Shown one piece after another: positions 20,153 to 29,800 of a stretch of DNA of 64,000 bases; the stretch's first letter is position 1, and each line of letters starts with the position of its first letter. A program made the position numbers and the translations under genes. This stretch comes from Zwartia vadi (GTDB taxonomy: Bacteria; Pseudomonadota; Gammaproteobacteria; Burkholderiales; Burkholderiaceae_B), in assembly GCF_030410375.1 (NCBI RefSeq), contig NZ_JAUHHE010000004.1, positions 62,001 to 126,000 on the forward strand. Reading direction: 5' to 3'. Below the pieces are notes generated by a model. It ran no database searches. It was not told where the DNA came from and saw only the letters and a program-made list of their open reading frames with translations.

Positions 20153-21405
20153 GCGCTCGCTTGTGGACTCGCCATGCCGGGCAGCTTGATGGCGATGGGT
20201 TTTTCTCGAACGGGCAGGCAGAGCGCGGCTGCGACAAGTGACAGAGCAATCGCCATCCACCAGACCAGATCATAGCTACCTGTAGTGGACTGTACCTTGC
20301 CACCCAGCCAAACACCAATAAAACTGCCTAGCTGATGCCCCAGAAACACCATGCCTGAGAGTGTCGCAGCGAAACGTAAACCATAAATTTGCGCAATCAG
20401 ACCCTGAGTCAGTGGTACGGTACCCAGCCAAAATACCCCCATCCAGGCGGCGAATACATACAGGACCAACGGCGTCGTTGGCATCAACAAAATCCAGATG
20501 AGTCCGACCGAGCGCATGGCGTAAATACCCGCCAGTAAATTCTTTTTACTGTAGATACCACCTAGCTTGCCAGCCGTAAAGGAGCCGAATACGTTGAATA
20601 ACCCGATCAAGCCAATCGCAATGGCTCCCGTACCGGCGTTGAGTCCCTTATCAACCACAAAAGCCGGTAGATGAAGGGTAATAAAGGCCGTGTGAAACCC
20701 GCATACAAAGTAACCCCAAAACAAAAAGTGAAAGGTCGGATGATGTAAGGCTTGCGAGATCGCTGAAAGCATGGATTGTTGCGGGCCCGACGTCGCACTT
20801 GGTTTGCCGCGTAAAAACCAAACGAGTGGCAGCGTCGCGGCGAAAACGGCCGACATGACCCAGTAAGCGCCTGTCCAGTCGAGCGTGTCGATCAACACTT
20901 GACCAGCAGGCACGACGAGGAACTGACCAAGGGAGCCGCCTGCACTCGCAATGCCCATAGCCGTACTGCGATGCGCCAGAGGCACTGTGCGGGCGATCAC
21001 GGGCAGAACCACCGCAAAGGTTGTTCCAGCCTGTCCCAAACCAATGAATACACCTGCAGCGAGATAAAACTCCATCTCGCTACTCGCCAAGCGAGTCCCC
21101 ACTAAACCCAAGGCGTAAAAGACAATCGACAATGCGATGGTGCGGCCTGATCCGTAACGATCCGCCATCATGCCCGCACCAATCGCACCAAAGCCCCACA
21201 CCAGGTTTTGTACGGCAAACGCGAGCGAAAATACTTCGCGTCCCCAACCTCGCTCAAGACCCATCGGCTGGATGAACAAACCAATCGTGGCGCGGATGCC
21301 CATGGCCAACAGCACGATAAACGTGCCAATCAAGATCGTTCGGAAAGCCAGCGGATTGTCCAGAAGCTTTCCGGGGTCTGTGGCTGTGCTGTGCGTTTGC
21401 GTCAT
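20149..21405 (-). CDS. MFS transporter
   Basis: Major facilitator superfamily permease, 418 residues from the ATG at 21405 (MTQTHSTATDPGKLL). About 12 hydrophobic spans are seen, with the loop 2-3 motif MADRYGSGRT near residue 80 and a central cytoplasmic loop near residue 200. An upstream TTG at 21420 is in frame but would add only five residues. A 59-residue membrane protein gene overlaps its stop. The shape resembles monocarboxylate or oxalate/formate-type MFS proteins, but the substrate cannot be assigned. Confidence 0.88.
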   Translation of the reverse strand: MTQTHSTATDPGKLLDNPLAFRTILIGTFIVLLAMGIRATIGLFIQPMGLERGWGREVFSLAFAVQNLVWGFGAIGAGMMADRYGSGRTIALSIVFYALGLVGTRLASSEMEFYLAAGVFIGLGQAGTTFAVVLPVIARTVPLAHRSTAMGIASAGGSLGQFLVVPAGQVLIDTLDWTGAYWVMSAVFAATLPLVWFLRGKPSATSGPQQSMLSAISQALHHPTFHFLFWGYFVCGFHTAFITLHLPAFVVDKGLNAGTGAIAIGLIGLFNVFGSFTAGKLGGIYSKKNLLAGIYAMRSVGLIWILLMPTTPLVLYVFAAWMGVFWLGTVPLTQGLIAQIYGLRFAATLSGMVFLGHQLGSFIGVWLGGKVQSTTGSYDLVWWMAIALSLVAAALCLPVREKPIAIKLPGMASPQASA

Positions 21406-21436
21406 GAAAGACTCAGGCAAAAGAAAGTGAGTAGTT

Positions 21437-21512
21437 TGGCGCCGCCGAGACGAATCGAACGTCCGACTCCCTTCTTAGGAGGAAGGTACTCTATCCACTG
21501 AGTTACGGCGGC
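21437..21512 (-). tRNA. tRNA-Arg (anticodon CCU)
   Basis: The minus strand folds as a cloverleaf of 76 bases. The acceptor stem is GCCGCCG pairing with CGGCGGC, the anticodon arm is CCTTC-CTCCTAA-GAAGG giving anticodon CCU, the T arm contains GTTCGATTC, and the 3' CCA is encoded (discriminator G, then CCA at 21439-21437). It reads AGG codons. It lies between xerD and the MFS gene. Confidence 0.96.
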
Positions 21513-21516
21513 GTAT

Positions 21517-21531
21517 TTGCTAGTTTAGCAA
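21517..21531. repeat. Short perfect palindrome upstream of tRNA-Arg
   Basis: TTGCTA-GTT-TAGCAA is a perfect 6-base inverted repeat with a 3-base spacer, lying directly upstream of the tRNA and containing the tRNA's likely -10 (TAAACT on the minus strand). It has no T tract and may be incidental. Confidence 0.4.
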
Positions 21532-21559
21532 GTATGCGGGTGTCGCACTGCGCAGGCCC

Positions 21560-22459
21560 TTAACCTCGCGGATGATGCTGCGCGTGCAGGCTTTTCAGGC
21601 GCTCGCGCGCCACATGAGTATAGATTTGGGTGGTCGAAATATCAGCATGACCAAGAAGCATTTGAACCACCCGCAGATCTGCGCCGTGGTTGAGTAAATG
21701 GGTAGCAAACGCGTGACGCAGCACGTGGGGCGACAAGGGTGCACGCACACCCGCAAGTACAGCATATTTTTTAATCAGCAACCAAAATGACTGTCTGGTC
21801 ATGGGAGTGCCACGGGCGGTCACGAACATGGCGGGGCTCGTGCGTGGCCCGAGCAAGACGGGCCTTGCTTCTTGCATGTAGGTTGCAATCCAATGTGCCG
21901 CCTCGGCCCCAAGTGGAACCAGGCGATCCTTTCCACCCTTGCCTTGAACCACCCGGATCACGGCGTCGGACATGCTGATTTCTAACACACCAATGTTGAC
22001 AAGTTCGGATACCCGCAAACCTGTTGCATATAAGACCTCGAGCATGGCGCGATCGCGCAAGCCTCGCGGAGTATGCACAGGAGGCTGCTTGAGCAGTGCC
22101 TCGACCTGAGCTTCAGATAAGGTCTTGGGGATGCGCAAAGGCTGTCGCGCAGCCGTCAACTGCAGGCAAGGATCGGCCGATACACGCTGGTGACGAATCG
22201 CCCAGAGATAATAGCGCCTGAGCGTCGCCAATCTCCGGTTCGCGGTGCTGGGCTTGGTCTGGGCATGCAGCGCGGCAAACCATGATTCGATGTCGGTGTG
22301 CGTGGCCGCATCGATTTCGATGCCTCGTTCGGCACGCAGCCATTGCTCAAAAGCGCACAAATCACGTCGATATGCCGAAAGTGTATTGGCGGCCAATCCG
22401 TCTTCGAGCCAGACGGCATCGATGAAGGCACTGACTGCGCTTGATTCCTGAACACTCAT
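21560..22459 (-). CDS. xerD: Site-specific tyrosine recombinase XerD
   Basis: Acts with XerC at dif to resolve chromosome dimers at the septum. The 299 residues from the ATG at 22459 (MSVQESSAVSAFIDAVW) match the family length. The SAM-like N-terminal core-binding domain includes TLSAYRRDL. The catalytic residues are in place: Arg in ATGLRVSEL, His-Arg in LSPHVLRHAFATHLL, His in LLGHADISTTQIYTHV, with the nucleophilic Tyr in IYTHV. The longer frame to 22510 gives an unlikely aromatic/cysteine-rich extension. It is divergent from tsaE. Confidence 0.95.
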   Translation of the reverse strand: MSVQESSAVSAFIDAVWLEDGLAANTLSAYRRDLCAFEQWLRAERGIEIDAATHTDIESWFAALHAQTKPSTANRRLATLRRYYLWAIRHQRVSADPCLQLTAARQPLRIPKTLSEAQVEALLKQPPVHTPRGLRDRAMLEVLYATGLRVSELVNIGVLEISMSDAVIRVVQGKGGKDRLVPLGAEAAHWIATYMQEARPVLLGPRTSPAMFVTARGTPMTRQSFWLLIKKYAVLAGVRAPLSPHVLRHAFATHLLNHGADLRVVQMLLGHADISTTQIYTHVARERLKSLHAQHHPRG

Positions 22460-22558
22460 GAAAAGGCAACAACGCGATAAGAGAAAATAATAGTAGCATT
22501 GGCCACCCATGCAGTTTACGGATTGCCATTCGTTTATTTGCGAGAAAGTTCACCACAC

Positions 22559-23101
22559 ATGTCCACGCCAGTTTTGAAATCAATTTCTCTAAATTTGCCT
22601 GACGAAGCCCAAACCAACAGGCTGGGGCAATCTCTTGCCCGGCTGGCAGCCGACCTGCGTGCAAGCCCGTCTGGATACGTTCCCGGACCCTTGGCTGGAG
22701 GACGTATTCATTTGCAAGGAGACCTGGGAGCAGGAAAGACTTCCTTAGCCAGGGCTTTTTTACGACAGTGTGGCGTTTCCGGTCGAATTAAGAGTCCAAG
22801 CTACGCACTACTTGAATCTTATGAAGTTTCTAACTTATACTTGTATCATCTTGATTTCTATAGATTTAGCGATCCAGCAGAATGGCTAGAGGCAGGGTTC
22901 AGGGATTTACTCAACGATCAGGCGCTTGTATTGATTGAATGGCCTGAGCGGGCAGGTGATTTATTAGGACATCCGGATCTGCTTATTCAGCTGGCTTATG
23001 CGGAGCATGGTCGGATCGCAACACTCAGTGCATATACAGTTAAAGGGCTTCAATGGATCGACGCTTTACCTCAGACAATGATGGACGCTCAGCCGGACTG
23101 A
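22559..23101 (+). CDS. tsaE: tRNA threonylcarbamoyladenosine biosynthesis ATPase TsaE
   Basis: P-loop ATPase needed with TsaB, TsaC and TsaD for the t6A modification at position 37 of ANN-decoding tRNAs. The 180 residues from the ATG at 22559 (MSTPVLKSISLNLPDE) are near the usual size. Walker A is GDLGAGKTSLARAFL near residue 60, and the motifs SPSYALLESYE and ALVLIEWPERAGD are typical. The amiC frame starts inside its 3' end (49-base overlap), so the two are co-transcribed. Confidence 0.94.
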   Translation: MSTPVLKSISLNLPDEAQTNRLGQSLARLAADLRASPSGYVPGPLAGGRIHLQGDLGAGKTSLARAFLRQCGVSGRIKSPSYALLESYEVSNLYLYHLDFYRFSDPAEWLEAGFRDLLNDQALVLIEWPERAGDLLGHPDLLIQLAYAEHGRIATLSAYTVKGLQWIDALPQTMMDAQPD

Positions 23102-24426
23102 AAGCGCCTGCTCGTCGTCGTCTGTTGGGCGCCGCCACACTTTTACTTTTACCTGTTTTCCCAAACGTCGCGATGGCAGCAAAGCTGCTCGCGGTGCGTA
23201 CGTGGCCGGCCGAAGATTACACGCGTGTCACGCTCGAGCTCGACAGCGAATTGCGTGCGGAACACTTCACACTGGAAAATCCTCATCGACTAGTGATGGA
23301 TATTCAGGGCATGGAGATGAGTCCCGCCCTGAACGAATTGGTCCGCAAAGTCCGGCCCGATGACCCATACATTAGCTCACTGCGGGTTGCGCAGAATCGA
23401 GCTAACGTCATTCGCATCGTCTTTGACTTGAAACAGGCCATCGCGCCTCAGGTTTTTACACTCAAACCTGTCGGGGACTACAAGTTCCGCTTGGTGCTTG
23501 ATCTCTACCCAAAAGTCGCGCAGGATCCTCTGGCTGCCTTGCTCAAAAAAATGCCTCAGAAAAAGCTGGATGAAGATCCGCTTGCGCGTGTGCTAAGCGA
23601 TATCAGTAAAAATCCCAAAGGCACGGGCATGACAGCGATGCCAGTCATCCCGAATTCAGTTGCGCCCCCAGTTGGCTCAAGCGCGCCAAGTCCGAGTCCC
23701 AGCCCGACACCATTGGGTCGTCGTCGCATGGTAACGATCGCGATTGATGCCGGACATGGCGGTGAAGATCCTGGCGCAATTGGTAAAGGTGGCACGCGTG
23801 AGAAAGATGTCGTTCTGGCGATCGCGCAAAAACTCAAAGCCCGAATTGACGCCACGCCCGGGATGCGCGCCTACCTGACTCGTGACGGCGACTATTTTGT
23901 GCCTCTGCATGTGCGCGTGGAAAAAGCGCGACGCGTCAAAGCAGACCTATTTGTCTCTGTTCACGCAGACGCCTTTCCCCGACCCACAGCTGGGGGCAGC
24001 TCCGTGTATGTCCTGTCTGAACGTGGCGCTTCCAGCACCGCGGCAAAGTGGCTGGCTGAAAAAGAAAACTCAGCGGATCTGATTGGCGGTCTCAATATTC
24101 AGGCACAAAACAAACAAGTCGCGAAAATCTTGCTCGACCTGTCAACCTCAGCTCAGATCAAAGACTCGACCCAACTGGCCTCGACCATGCTGGATCAACT
24201 ACGCGGGATCTATCGCCTGCATAAACCTCAAGTTGAGAATGCCGGTTTCGCTGTGTTGCGCGCACCTGACATGCCTTCTGTTTTGGTTGAAACTGCTTTT
24301 ATCAGCAACCCAACCGAAGAACAAATGCTAAGAAGCCCGCAAACCCAAGAGCGCTTCGCGATGGCCATGCACACGGGGATTCAGCAGTTTTTCAGAGCCA
24401 ATCCCCATCTGGCACACGTCGGTTAA
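23053..24426 (+). CDS. amiC: N-acetylmuramoyl-L-alanine amidase
   Basis: Periplasmic zinc amidase that cuts the peptide from N-acetylmuramic acid during cell separation, 457 residues. A Tat-type signal is visible (ARRRLLGAATLLLL, cleavage near AMA-A at about residue 42), then an AMIN domain (residues about 43-150), a Ser/Pro linker (PSPSPSPTPLGR) and an Amidase_3 domain from IAIDAGHGGEDPGAIG to the C-terminus. Zinc ligands lie in GHGGEDPG and VHADAF, with a catalytic Glu in VETAFISN. It overlaps tsaE by 49 bases; no later start would keep the signal peptide. Confidence 0.94.
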   Translation: MDRRFTSDNDGRSAGLKAPARRRLLGAATLLLLPVFPNVAMAAKLLAVRTWPAEDYTRVTLELDSELRAEHFTLENPHRLVMDIQGMEMSPALNELVRKVRPDDPYISSLRVAQNRANVIRIVFDLKQAIAPQVFTLKPVGDYKFRLVLDLYPKVAQDPLAALLKKMPQKKLDEDPLARVLSDISKNPKGTGMTAMPVIPNSVAPPVGSSAPSPSPSPTPLGRRRMVTIAIDAGHGGEDPGAIGKGGTREKDVVLAIAQKLKARIDATPGMRAYLTRDGDYFVPLHVRVEKARRVKADLFVSVHADAFPRPTAGGSSVYVLSERGASSTAAKWLAEKENSADLIGGLNIQAQNKQVAKILLDLSTSAQIKDSTQLASTMLDQLRGIYRLHKPQVENAGFAVLRAPDMPSVLVETAFISNPTEEQMLRSPQTQERFAMAMHTGIQQFFRANPHLAHVG

Positions 24427-24456
24427 GTCAACAATACGAACATCTGCCCGGACAAG

Positions 24457-24480
24457 CCTCTAGAATAGAGGTTCTCTTTT
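24457..24480 (+). terminator. Possible weak terminator between amiC and mutL
   Basis: CCTCTA-GAA-TAGAGG is a perfect 6-base stem with a 3-base loop, followed by the T-rich TTCTCTTTT. It could end tsaE-amiC transcription. The same bases contain TAGAAT, which could instead be a -10 box for mutL, so the reading is uncertain. Confidence 0.35.
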
Positions 24481-24493
24481 GTTCGTGTGCATT

Positions 24494-26278
24494 ATGTCGA
24501 TCCGTCGCCCCATCTGTGCCCTACCCGACCTGCTTGTGAGTCAAATCGCAGCGGGCGAGGTCATCGAACGCCCCGCTTCCGTGCTCAAAGAGCTGGTGGA
24601 AAACGCCGTGGACGCGGGTGCGCAAACTGTTGAAATTCGCCTCGAAGCAGGCGGTATCCGACGCATCGCCGTCATCGATGATGGTAATGGTATAGCCAAA
24701 GATGAGCTCGCCTTGGCGCTTACTCGCCACGCCACTAGCAAAATCAGTTCACTCGAAGAACTGGAGTCGGTGCATTCAATGGGTTTTCGCGGTGAAGCGC
24801 TCGCTTCGATTGCAGCCGTCTCACAGCTCACATTAATCTCTCGTCCGAAAGAAGCCGAGCATGCTTGGTGTCTGGAGCCGGGCGCTGACAAACCGACCGC
24901 AGCCTCCGGCGCTCTGGGCACAACAGTCGATGTGAAGTATTTGTTTGACCGCGTGCCTGCAAGGCGTAAATTTTTACGTGCCGAAGCGACTGAATTCGGT
25001 CATTGCATCGATGCGATCGAACGTATCGCCCTCGCCTTTCCGGAAGTTGGATTCAGAGTCTTTCATAATGACCGCGCGGTCCGACAATGGCTCCCCACCT
25101 CCGCCCTGAAACGCATCAGCGATGTGCTCGGCCCTGAATTCAACGAACACGGCATTGAAGTCAACGCCCAGGCAGGCTTGATCTCGCTGATGGGCGTTGT
25201 CACGCGGCCAACTGCTGCAAGAGCCCGTGCGGATCGTCAGTTCTTATTCGTCAACGGTCGCCACGTGCGTGATCGTACGGTCTCGCACGCATTGCGCAGC
25301 GCGTATGCCGATGTATTGCATGGCGACCGCCAGCCCGCTTATGTTTTATTTTTACAAGTCGAGCCTACCGCAGTCGACGTCAACGTGCACCCGGCCAAAC
25401 ACGAAGTTCGGTTTCGAGACTCTGGTGCCGTCCATCGTTTTGTTCAACAGACAGTCACTCAGGCACTCGCCGGCGTTGCGGGCGCGCAGCAAGTCTCGGC
25501 AGGCGTTCTCGAAACAGTCACAGATTCGGCACTGCCCCCCCAAGCCTCTTACATTACGTCCGATTTTCCAGTTTCACCTCGGCAAACCTCCGTCCAGCAG
25601 TCCTTTACATTACGTGAGACAGGTGCGCCCAATTCCTCCATATCGGCCCAAGCCTGGAAGACGCTCTACGCTCCGCTCGAGGAGCCAGTCCCCGACTGGC
25701 CGTTGGGGCGCGCATTGGCCCAAGTGCACGGTATTTATATCCTCGCGCAAACCAGCTCTGGTCTCGCCTTGATCGACATGCACGCCGCCCACGAGCGCGT
25801 CGTCTACGAACAACTGAAACACGCTCTGGACGCACAGTCACTGCCTCAACAAACATTGCTTGTGCCTGTTGTATTTCGAGTCACTGAAAAAGAACTCGCT
25901 CTTGTTCAAGAGTATGAAGAGACAATCAACAAACTGGGCTTTGAAATGGCTGCCGTGGGTCCTCAAGCGATGGCACTGCGCGCTGTCCCGGCGATGCTCG
26001 TACGCGGCGATCTCGAGGCGCTTGCAAGAGGTATTCTTCGCGACCTTGAGCAGATCGGCGCCAGCCAGCTGCTCACAGAACAACGCAACACGCTGCTCGC
26101 CACGATGGCCTGTCACGGTGCTGTGCGCGCCAATCGACAACTGACAATTGAAGAAATGAACGCACTACTGCGCCAAATGGAACAAACTGAACGGGCGGAC
26201 CAGTGCAATCATGGTCGACCAACCTGGATTCACTGGAGCGTGTCGGATTTGGACAAGTTGTTTCTACGCGGCCAATGA
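24494..26278 (+). CDS. mutL: DNA mismatch repair protein MutL
   Basis: GHKL ATPase linking MutS to downstream repair steps, 594 residues from the ATG at 24494. The N-terminal ATPase motifs are [28 protein letters not shown] (the catalytic Glu is in the first motif), DDGNGI and [15 protein letters not shown] linker rich in Ser, Gln and Pro spans residues about 345-400, then comes the dimerisation domain with [13 protein letters not shown]. No DQHA(X)2E(X)4E endonuclease motif is present in full (DMHAAHER is the degenerate form), as in organisms with MutH-like or alternative repair. miaA starts at its stop (ATGA). Confidence 0.95.
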   Translation: MSIRRPICALPDLLVSQIAAGEVIERPASVLKELVENAVDAGAQTVEIRLEAGGIRRIAVIDDGNGIAKDELALALTRHATSKISSLEELESVHSMGFRGEALASIAAVSQLTLISRPKEAEHAWCLEPGADKPTAASGALGTTVDVKYLFDRVPARRKFLRAEATEFGHCIDAIERIALAFPEVGFRVFHNDRAVRQWLPTSALKRISDVLGPEFNEHGIEVNAQAGLISLMGVVTRPTAARARADRQFLFVNGRHVRDRTVSHALRSAYADVLHGDRQPAYVLFLQVEPTAVDVNVHPAKHEVRFRDSGAVHRFVQQTVTQALAGVAGAQQVSAGVLETVTDSALPPQASYITSDFPVSPRQTSVQQSFTLRETGAPNSSISAQAWKTLYAPLEEPVPDWPLGRALAQVHGIYILAQTSSGLALIDMHAAHERVVYEQLKHALDAQSLPQQTLLVPVVFRVTEKELALVQEYEETINKLGFEMAAVGPQAMALRAVPAMLVRGDLEALARGILRDLEQIGASQLLTEQRNTLLATMACHGAVRANRQLTIEEMNALLRQMEQTERADQCNHGRPTWIHWSVSDLDKLFLRGQ

Positions 26279-27255
26279 CAACGCTCTCTGCTCCTGAGAT
26301 ATCGTCACACGCACCGTCACTATTGTGCATTGCCGGCCCGACAGCCAGTGGCAAGAGCGCGATAGCCCGTGCGATCGCCCAAAAATGGCCCTGTGAAATC
26401 ATCAATGTGGATTCAGCCACGATTTATCGCGGCATGGATATCGGGACTGCAAAACCATCTGGTGAAGAGCGTGCCTCAATCCCCCACCATCTTTTAGATA
26501 TTCTCGATCCACTCGAGTCCTACTCGGCTGCAGCGTTTAGAAGCGATGCCCTTGACTGCGTGGCTCAAATCCGTGCACGCGGGCGTATCCCGATACTAGT
26601 TGGTGGCACGATGCTTTATTTCAAAGCCTTACGCGAGGGACTACATGATCTGCCCACAGCCGATCCTGAAATCAGAAAAGAACTCGAAGCGCAGGCGGCA
26701 AAAATCGGCTGGCCCGCCATGCATGCCCAATTACATGCGGTCGATCCAGCAACCGCCATTCGACTCTCACCAAACGACAGTCAACGTATTCAACGTGCCC
26801 TAGAAATCTGGCGGATCAGTGGCAAACCCATGTCAGTACTTCTGAACGCTTCCGAGCAAACTGATCAGCCTCTTCAAACGATCACAATGAGTCTGGAGCC
26901 AGTCGAGCGCCGTCACTTGCACCAGCGTATTGCTGAGCGTTTTGATGACATGTTGAAACAGGGTTTCCTTCACGAGGTCGAGGCTCTGCACGCTCGGGGT
27001 GATTTACACACAAACTTGCCCTCGATTCGGTGCGTAGGCTATAGACAATTGTGGTCCATGCTGGAAGGAGAAGTCACACCCGCCCTGGCAAGAGAACAAG
27101 CGATCGCTGCCACCAGACAGCTCGCTAAAAGGCAACTGACTTGGTTAAGGAGTCTGCCCAACCGCCTAACCGTCAAGGCCGATGCGCCCGGGGCATGCGA
27201 ACACGCTTTATCAATCGTCGGTCAGCTGATTGATGACCGGACGATTGTTTCCTGA
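26275..27255 (+). CDS. miaA: tRNA dimethylallyltransferase
   Basis: Adds a dimethylallyl group to A37 of tRNAs that read codons starting with U. The 326 residues from the ATG at 26275 are usual. The P-loop is [15 protein letters not shown] near residue 17, followed by [36 protein letters not shown] and [13 protein letters not shown]. The start overlaps the mutL stop as ATGA, and the mutL-miaA pair is common in proteobacteria. It ends 19 bases before the convergent purM stop. Confidence 0.96.
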   Translation: MTTLSAPEISSHAPSLLCIAGPTASGKSAIARAIAQKWPCEIINVDSATIYRGMDIGTAKPSGEERASIPHHLLDILDPLESYSAAAFRSDALDCVAQIRARGRIPILVGGTMLYFKALREGLHDLPTADPEIRKELEAQAAKIGWPAMHAQLHAVDPATAIRLSPNDSQRIQRALEIWRISGKPMSVLLNASEQTDQPLQTITMSLEPVERRHLHQRIAERFDDMLKQGFLHEVEALHARGDLHTNLPSIRCVGYRQLWSMLEGEVTPALAREQAIAATRQLAKRQLTWLRSLPNRLTVKADAPGACEHALSIVGQLIDDRTIVS

Positions 27256-27274
27256 TTCATCACTGTCAGAAAAA

Positions 27275-28321
27275 TTACAGAACAACTGTTTGCGCATCGG
27301 TTTGCGCGCACTCTGCGATTTCGCCAAGCTGATAAACCGTCTCACCTTGCGCCCGCAACGCCTCGCTTATGACTTGCGCTTGTCCAGCAGGTACGACTGC
27401 CACCATACCAATGCCGCAATTGAATACCCGATACATTTCAGCATCCGCCACACCACCTTGTTGTTGTAACCAGCTAAACAACTTTGGCATCTGCCAGGCA
27501 TCGCGGTGCAGGCGCGCCTGCAAGCCCGGCTGCAGAATGCGCGGAACATTATCGACTAAGCCACCACCGGTGATATGGGCCAAGCCTTTGATTTGCTTGC
27601 CAAAATCCTTTAATACCGCCAACACCGGCTTGACATACAAATGGGTGGGCGCCATGACCACGTCGCCCAAGGGCTGGCCATGAAAGTCCTGCTCGGGACG
27701 GGCGTTCGCACGCTGCAAGATCTTACGCAGCAAAGAGTAACCGTTGGAGTGCGCACCACTTGATGCCAGTCCCAACACCACATCTCCGGGCTGGATGGAT
27801 TTGCCATCAATCAACGCAGACTTTTCAGCCGCGCCAACGGCAAAACCTGCCAAATCGTATTCGCCGTCTGGATACATGCCGGGCATTTCAGCCGTCTCAC
27901 CACCAATCAACGCGCAGCCAGAGAGCTCACACCCCTTGGCGATCCCGCCCACGACCTGCGCGGCAACATCCACCGACAACTTGCCGCAGGCGAAATAATC
28001 CAGGAAAAAGAGGGGTTCGGCACCCTGAACGAGAATGTCATTGACACTCATGGCCACCAAATCAATACCAACCGTGTCATGACGTTGCCAGTCAAAGGCC
28101 AGTTTGAGCTTGGTGCCAACGCCATCTGTACCAGAGACCAGTACAGGCTCTTTGTAGCGCTTAGGCACCTCGAAAAGCGCGCCAAAGCCACCGATACCGG
28201 CCAGAACGCCCTCGCGCATCGTGCGTGCCGCCAAGGGTTTAATACGGTCAACAAGGGCGTCGCCCGCATCGATATCGACGCCAGCGTCGCGGTAAGTGAG
28301 GGGTGCTTGAGGTTGAGTCAT
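27275..28321 (-). CDS. purM: Phosphoribosylformylglycinamidine cyclo-ligase
   Basis: AIR synthetase of purine synthesis: closes the imidazole ring of FGAM using ATP, 348 residues. Family motifs include [20 protein letters not shown] at the start, [15 protein letters not shown] near residue 65, [14 protein letters not shown] near residue 140, and [16 protein letters not shown] near residue 245. It is divergent from hda across 70 bases, a pairing widespread in proteobacteria. Confidence 0.97.
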   Translation of the reverse strand: MTQPQAPLTYRDAGVDIDAGDALVDRIKPLAARTMREGVLAGIGGFGALFEVPKRYKEPVLVSGTDGVGTKLKLAFDWQRHDTVGIDLVAMSVNDILVQGAEPLFFLDYFACGKLSVDVAAQVVGGIAKGCELSGCALIGGETAEMPGMYPDGEYDLAGFAVGAAEKSALIDGKSIQPGDVVLGLASSGAHSNGYSLLRKILQRANARPEQDFHGQPLGDVVMAPTHLYVKPVLAVLKDFGKQIKGLAHITGGGLVDNVPRILQPGLQARLHRDAWQMPKLFSWLQQQGGVADAEMYRVFNCGIGMVAVVPAGQAQVISEALRAQGETVYQLGEIAECAQTDAQTVVL

Positions 28322-28382
28322 GGGAAAAAGCCGTGGTTGTGTGACAATTGTGGACTTTCGTCCGTATTTTTACTAATTTTAC

Positions 28383-28398
28383 GATGAGTCGATGAGTC
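28383..28398 (+). repeat. 8-base tandem duplication creating a minimal ORF at the hda start
   Basis: GATGAGTC occurs twice in a row. The first copy's ATG (28384) opens a frame of Met-Ser-Arg-stop whose TGA overlaps the hda start ATG at 28392. This is read directly from sequence; whether it is translated is unknown. Confidence 0.9.
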
Positions 28399-29105
28399 GA
28401 CAGTTACTTCTAGAAATCACCCCCACCCAAAGTCCTAGTTTGGACAACACCGTGGCGGGCGCAAATGCCGCGGCAATCGATGCGGCAAAGGGCTTGTCAC
28501 CGGGGCGTGCGTTGTATTTATGGGGACCGCCCGGCTGTGGGCGCAGCCACCTTCTTCATGCCATCATAAAAGACAAACAGGCATATTTCTTCGACCTGAA
28601 CACCCCAGCCGATGAAATCATGTTGCTTGCCACGCGGCCACTGGACCCGATCGACCCTCTCCGGCAAGCCGAATTCGTCGCGGTCGACGACATTCAGGAA
28701 ATGAGCGCCGATCAACAGGGGGCAGTGTTTGCCCTGTACAATCATTGGCGCGAACTCGGTGCGACGCAACACGCTTTTGGACTCGTTGTCGCGGGCGATC
28801 GTGCGCCGATGATGATGCCCTTGCGCGAAGATTTGCGCACCCGTCTGGGCTGGGACCTGGTATTTCGCCTCGAACCCCTGTCGGATGCGGAAAAGCGCGA
28901 AGCCCTGACGGCTTACGCTTTCAGACGCGGACTGCCGTTATCCGAAGAGGTCCTTGACTGGATGTTGACGTATTACACACGAGACATTCGGCAACTTTTC
29001 GCACTTGTGGACGCATTGGACCGATATTCACTCTCCAAACACCGAAACGTCACCGTGCCGCTTGTTCGCCAAATGCTGACAGACCGAGAATTCTTACAAT
29101 CATGA
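28392..29105 (+). CDS. hda: DnaA regulatory inactivator Hda
   Basis: AAA+ protein related to DnaA that, with the clamp DnaN, stimulates hydrolysis of DnaA-ATP and prevents over-initiation. The 237 residues are typical. The N-terminus (MSRQLLLEITP) carries a clamp-binding-like segment (QLLLEI), then a P-loop GPPGCGRSHLLHA (Arg replaces Lys, also seen in E. coli Hda), Walker B VAVDDIQEM and the sensor regions. An ATG at 28384, 8 bases upstream and out of frame, gives a three-codon ORF. It is followed by the HAD gene with an ATGA overlap. Confidence 0.92.
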   Translation: MSRQLLLEITPTQSPSLDNTVAGANAAAIDAAKGLSPGRALYLWGPPGCGRSHLLHAIIKDKQAYFFDLNTPADEIMLLATRPLDPIDPLRQAEFVAVDDIQEMSADQQGAVFALYNHWRELGATQHAFGLVVAGDRAPMMMPLREDLRTRLGWDLVFRLEPLSDAEKREALTAYAFRRGLPLSEEVLDWMLTYYTRDIRQLFALVDALDRYSLSKHRNVTVPLVRQMLTDREFLQS

Positions 29106-29800
29106 CTTCCAGACGACTTGCACTTTTTGATCTTGACCACACACTGCTGCCGCTTGACAGTGACTATCAATGGGCCGTCTTTATGGCTCAATCCGGTCGT
29201 GCGGGCGATCCCGTCGAAGCCTTGCGCCGTAACGAAGAACTGATGGACCGCTACAACGCGGGTGAATTGACCGCCGAACAGGCCGCCGAATTCATGCTGG
29301 GTTTACTTGCCGCCCATCCTCCGCATTTGCTCGCTGCCTGGCATGAGGAGTTCATGCAAAAGGTGATTCGACCCGCCATGACAAAGCAGGCGATCGACCT
29401 CGTCCAACAGCATCTGGCAGCAGGGGATCTCTGCGCGGTCGTGACAGCCACCAATAGTTTTGTGACAGCTCCGATCGCGCGAGCCTTTGGCGTCCCCACT
29501 CTGATCGCGACCGATCCCGAATATATCGCAGGTCGTTACACAGGAAAAATTTTAGGCACGCCCAGTTTCAAACATGGCAAAGTCCTGCGGGTGAACAGCT
29601 GGCTCGAAGGCTTAAGCAAGCGACTGCACGATTTCGACGAGTCTTATTTTTACAGTGACTCGATCAACGATCTACCCTTGCTTGAGGTCGTCACGCATCC
29701 AATCGTGACCAACCCGAGCGAGAGTCTGCTGGCAGTTGCACAACAGCGCAAATGGCCGGTTTTGAATCTTTTTAACAAGCTAGACGACGATAAATCCTGA
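29102..29800 (+). CDS. HAD-IB family phosphatase (SerB-like)
   Basis: Haloacid dehalogenase superfamily hydrolase, subfamily IB, 232 residues. Motif I is LFDLDHTLLPLDSD (residues 8-21, two catalytic Asp), motif II is VVTATNSF, and motif III is YSDSINDLPLLE near residue 180. Such proteins act on phosphoserine or other small phosphates; the substrate is not clear. The start overlaps the hda stop and the stop overlaps the pcnB start, so hda, this gene, pcnB and folK form one operon. Confidence 0.9.
   Translation: MTSRRLALFDLDHTLLPLDSDYQWAVFMAQSGRAGDPVEALRRNEELMDRYNAGELTAEQAAEFMLGLLAAHPPHLLAAWHEEFMQKVIRPAMTKQAIDLVQQHLAAGDLCAVVTATNSFVTAPIARAFGVPTLIATDPEYIAGRYTGKILGTPSFKHGKVLRVNSWLEGLSKRLHDFDESYFYSDSINDLPLLEVVTHPIVTNPSESLLAVAQQRKWPVLNLFNKLDDDKS

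Noticed and set aside
21437..22459. tRNA-Arg next to a tyrosine recombinase as an integrated element end
   Set aside because: The recombinase is housekeeping XerD with standard neighbours; no direct repeat, phage or plasmid gene is present.
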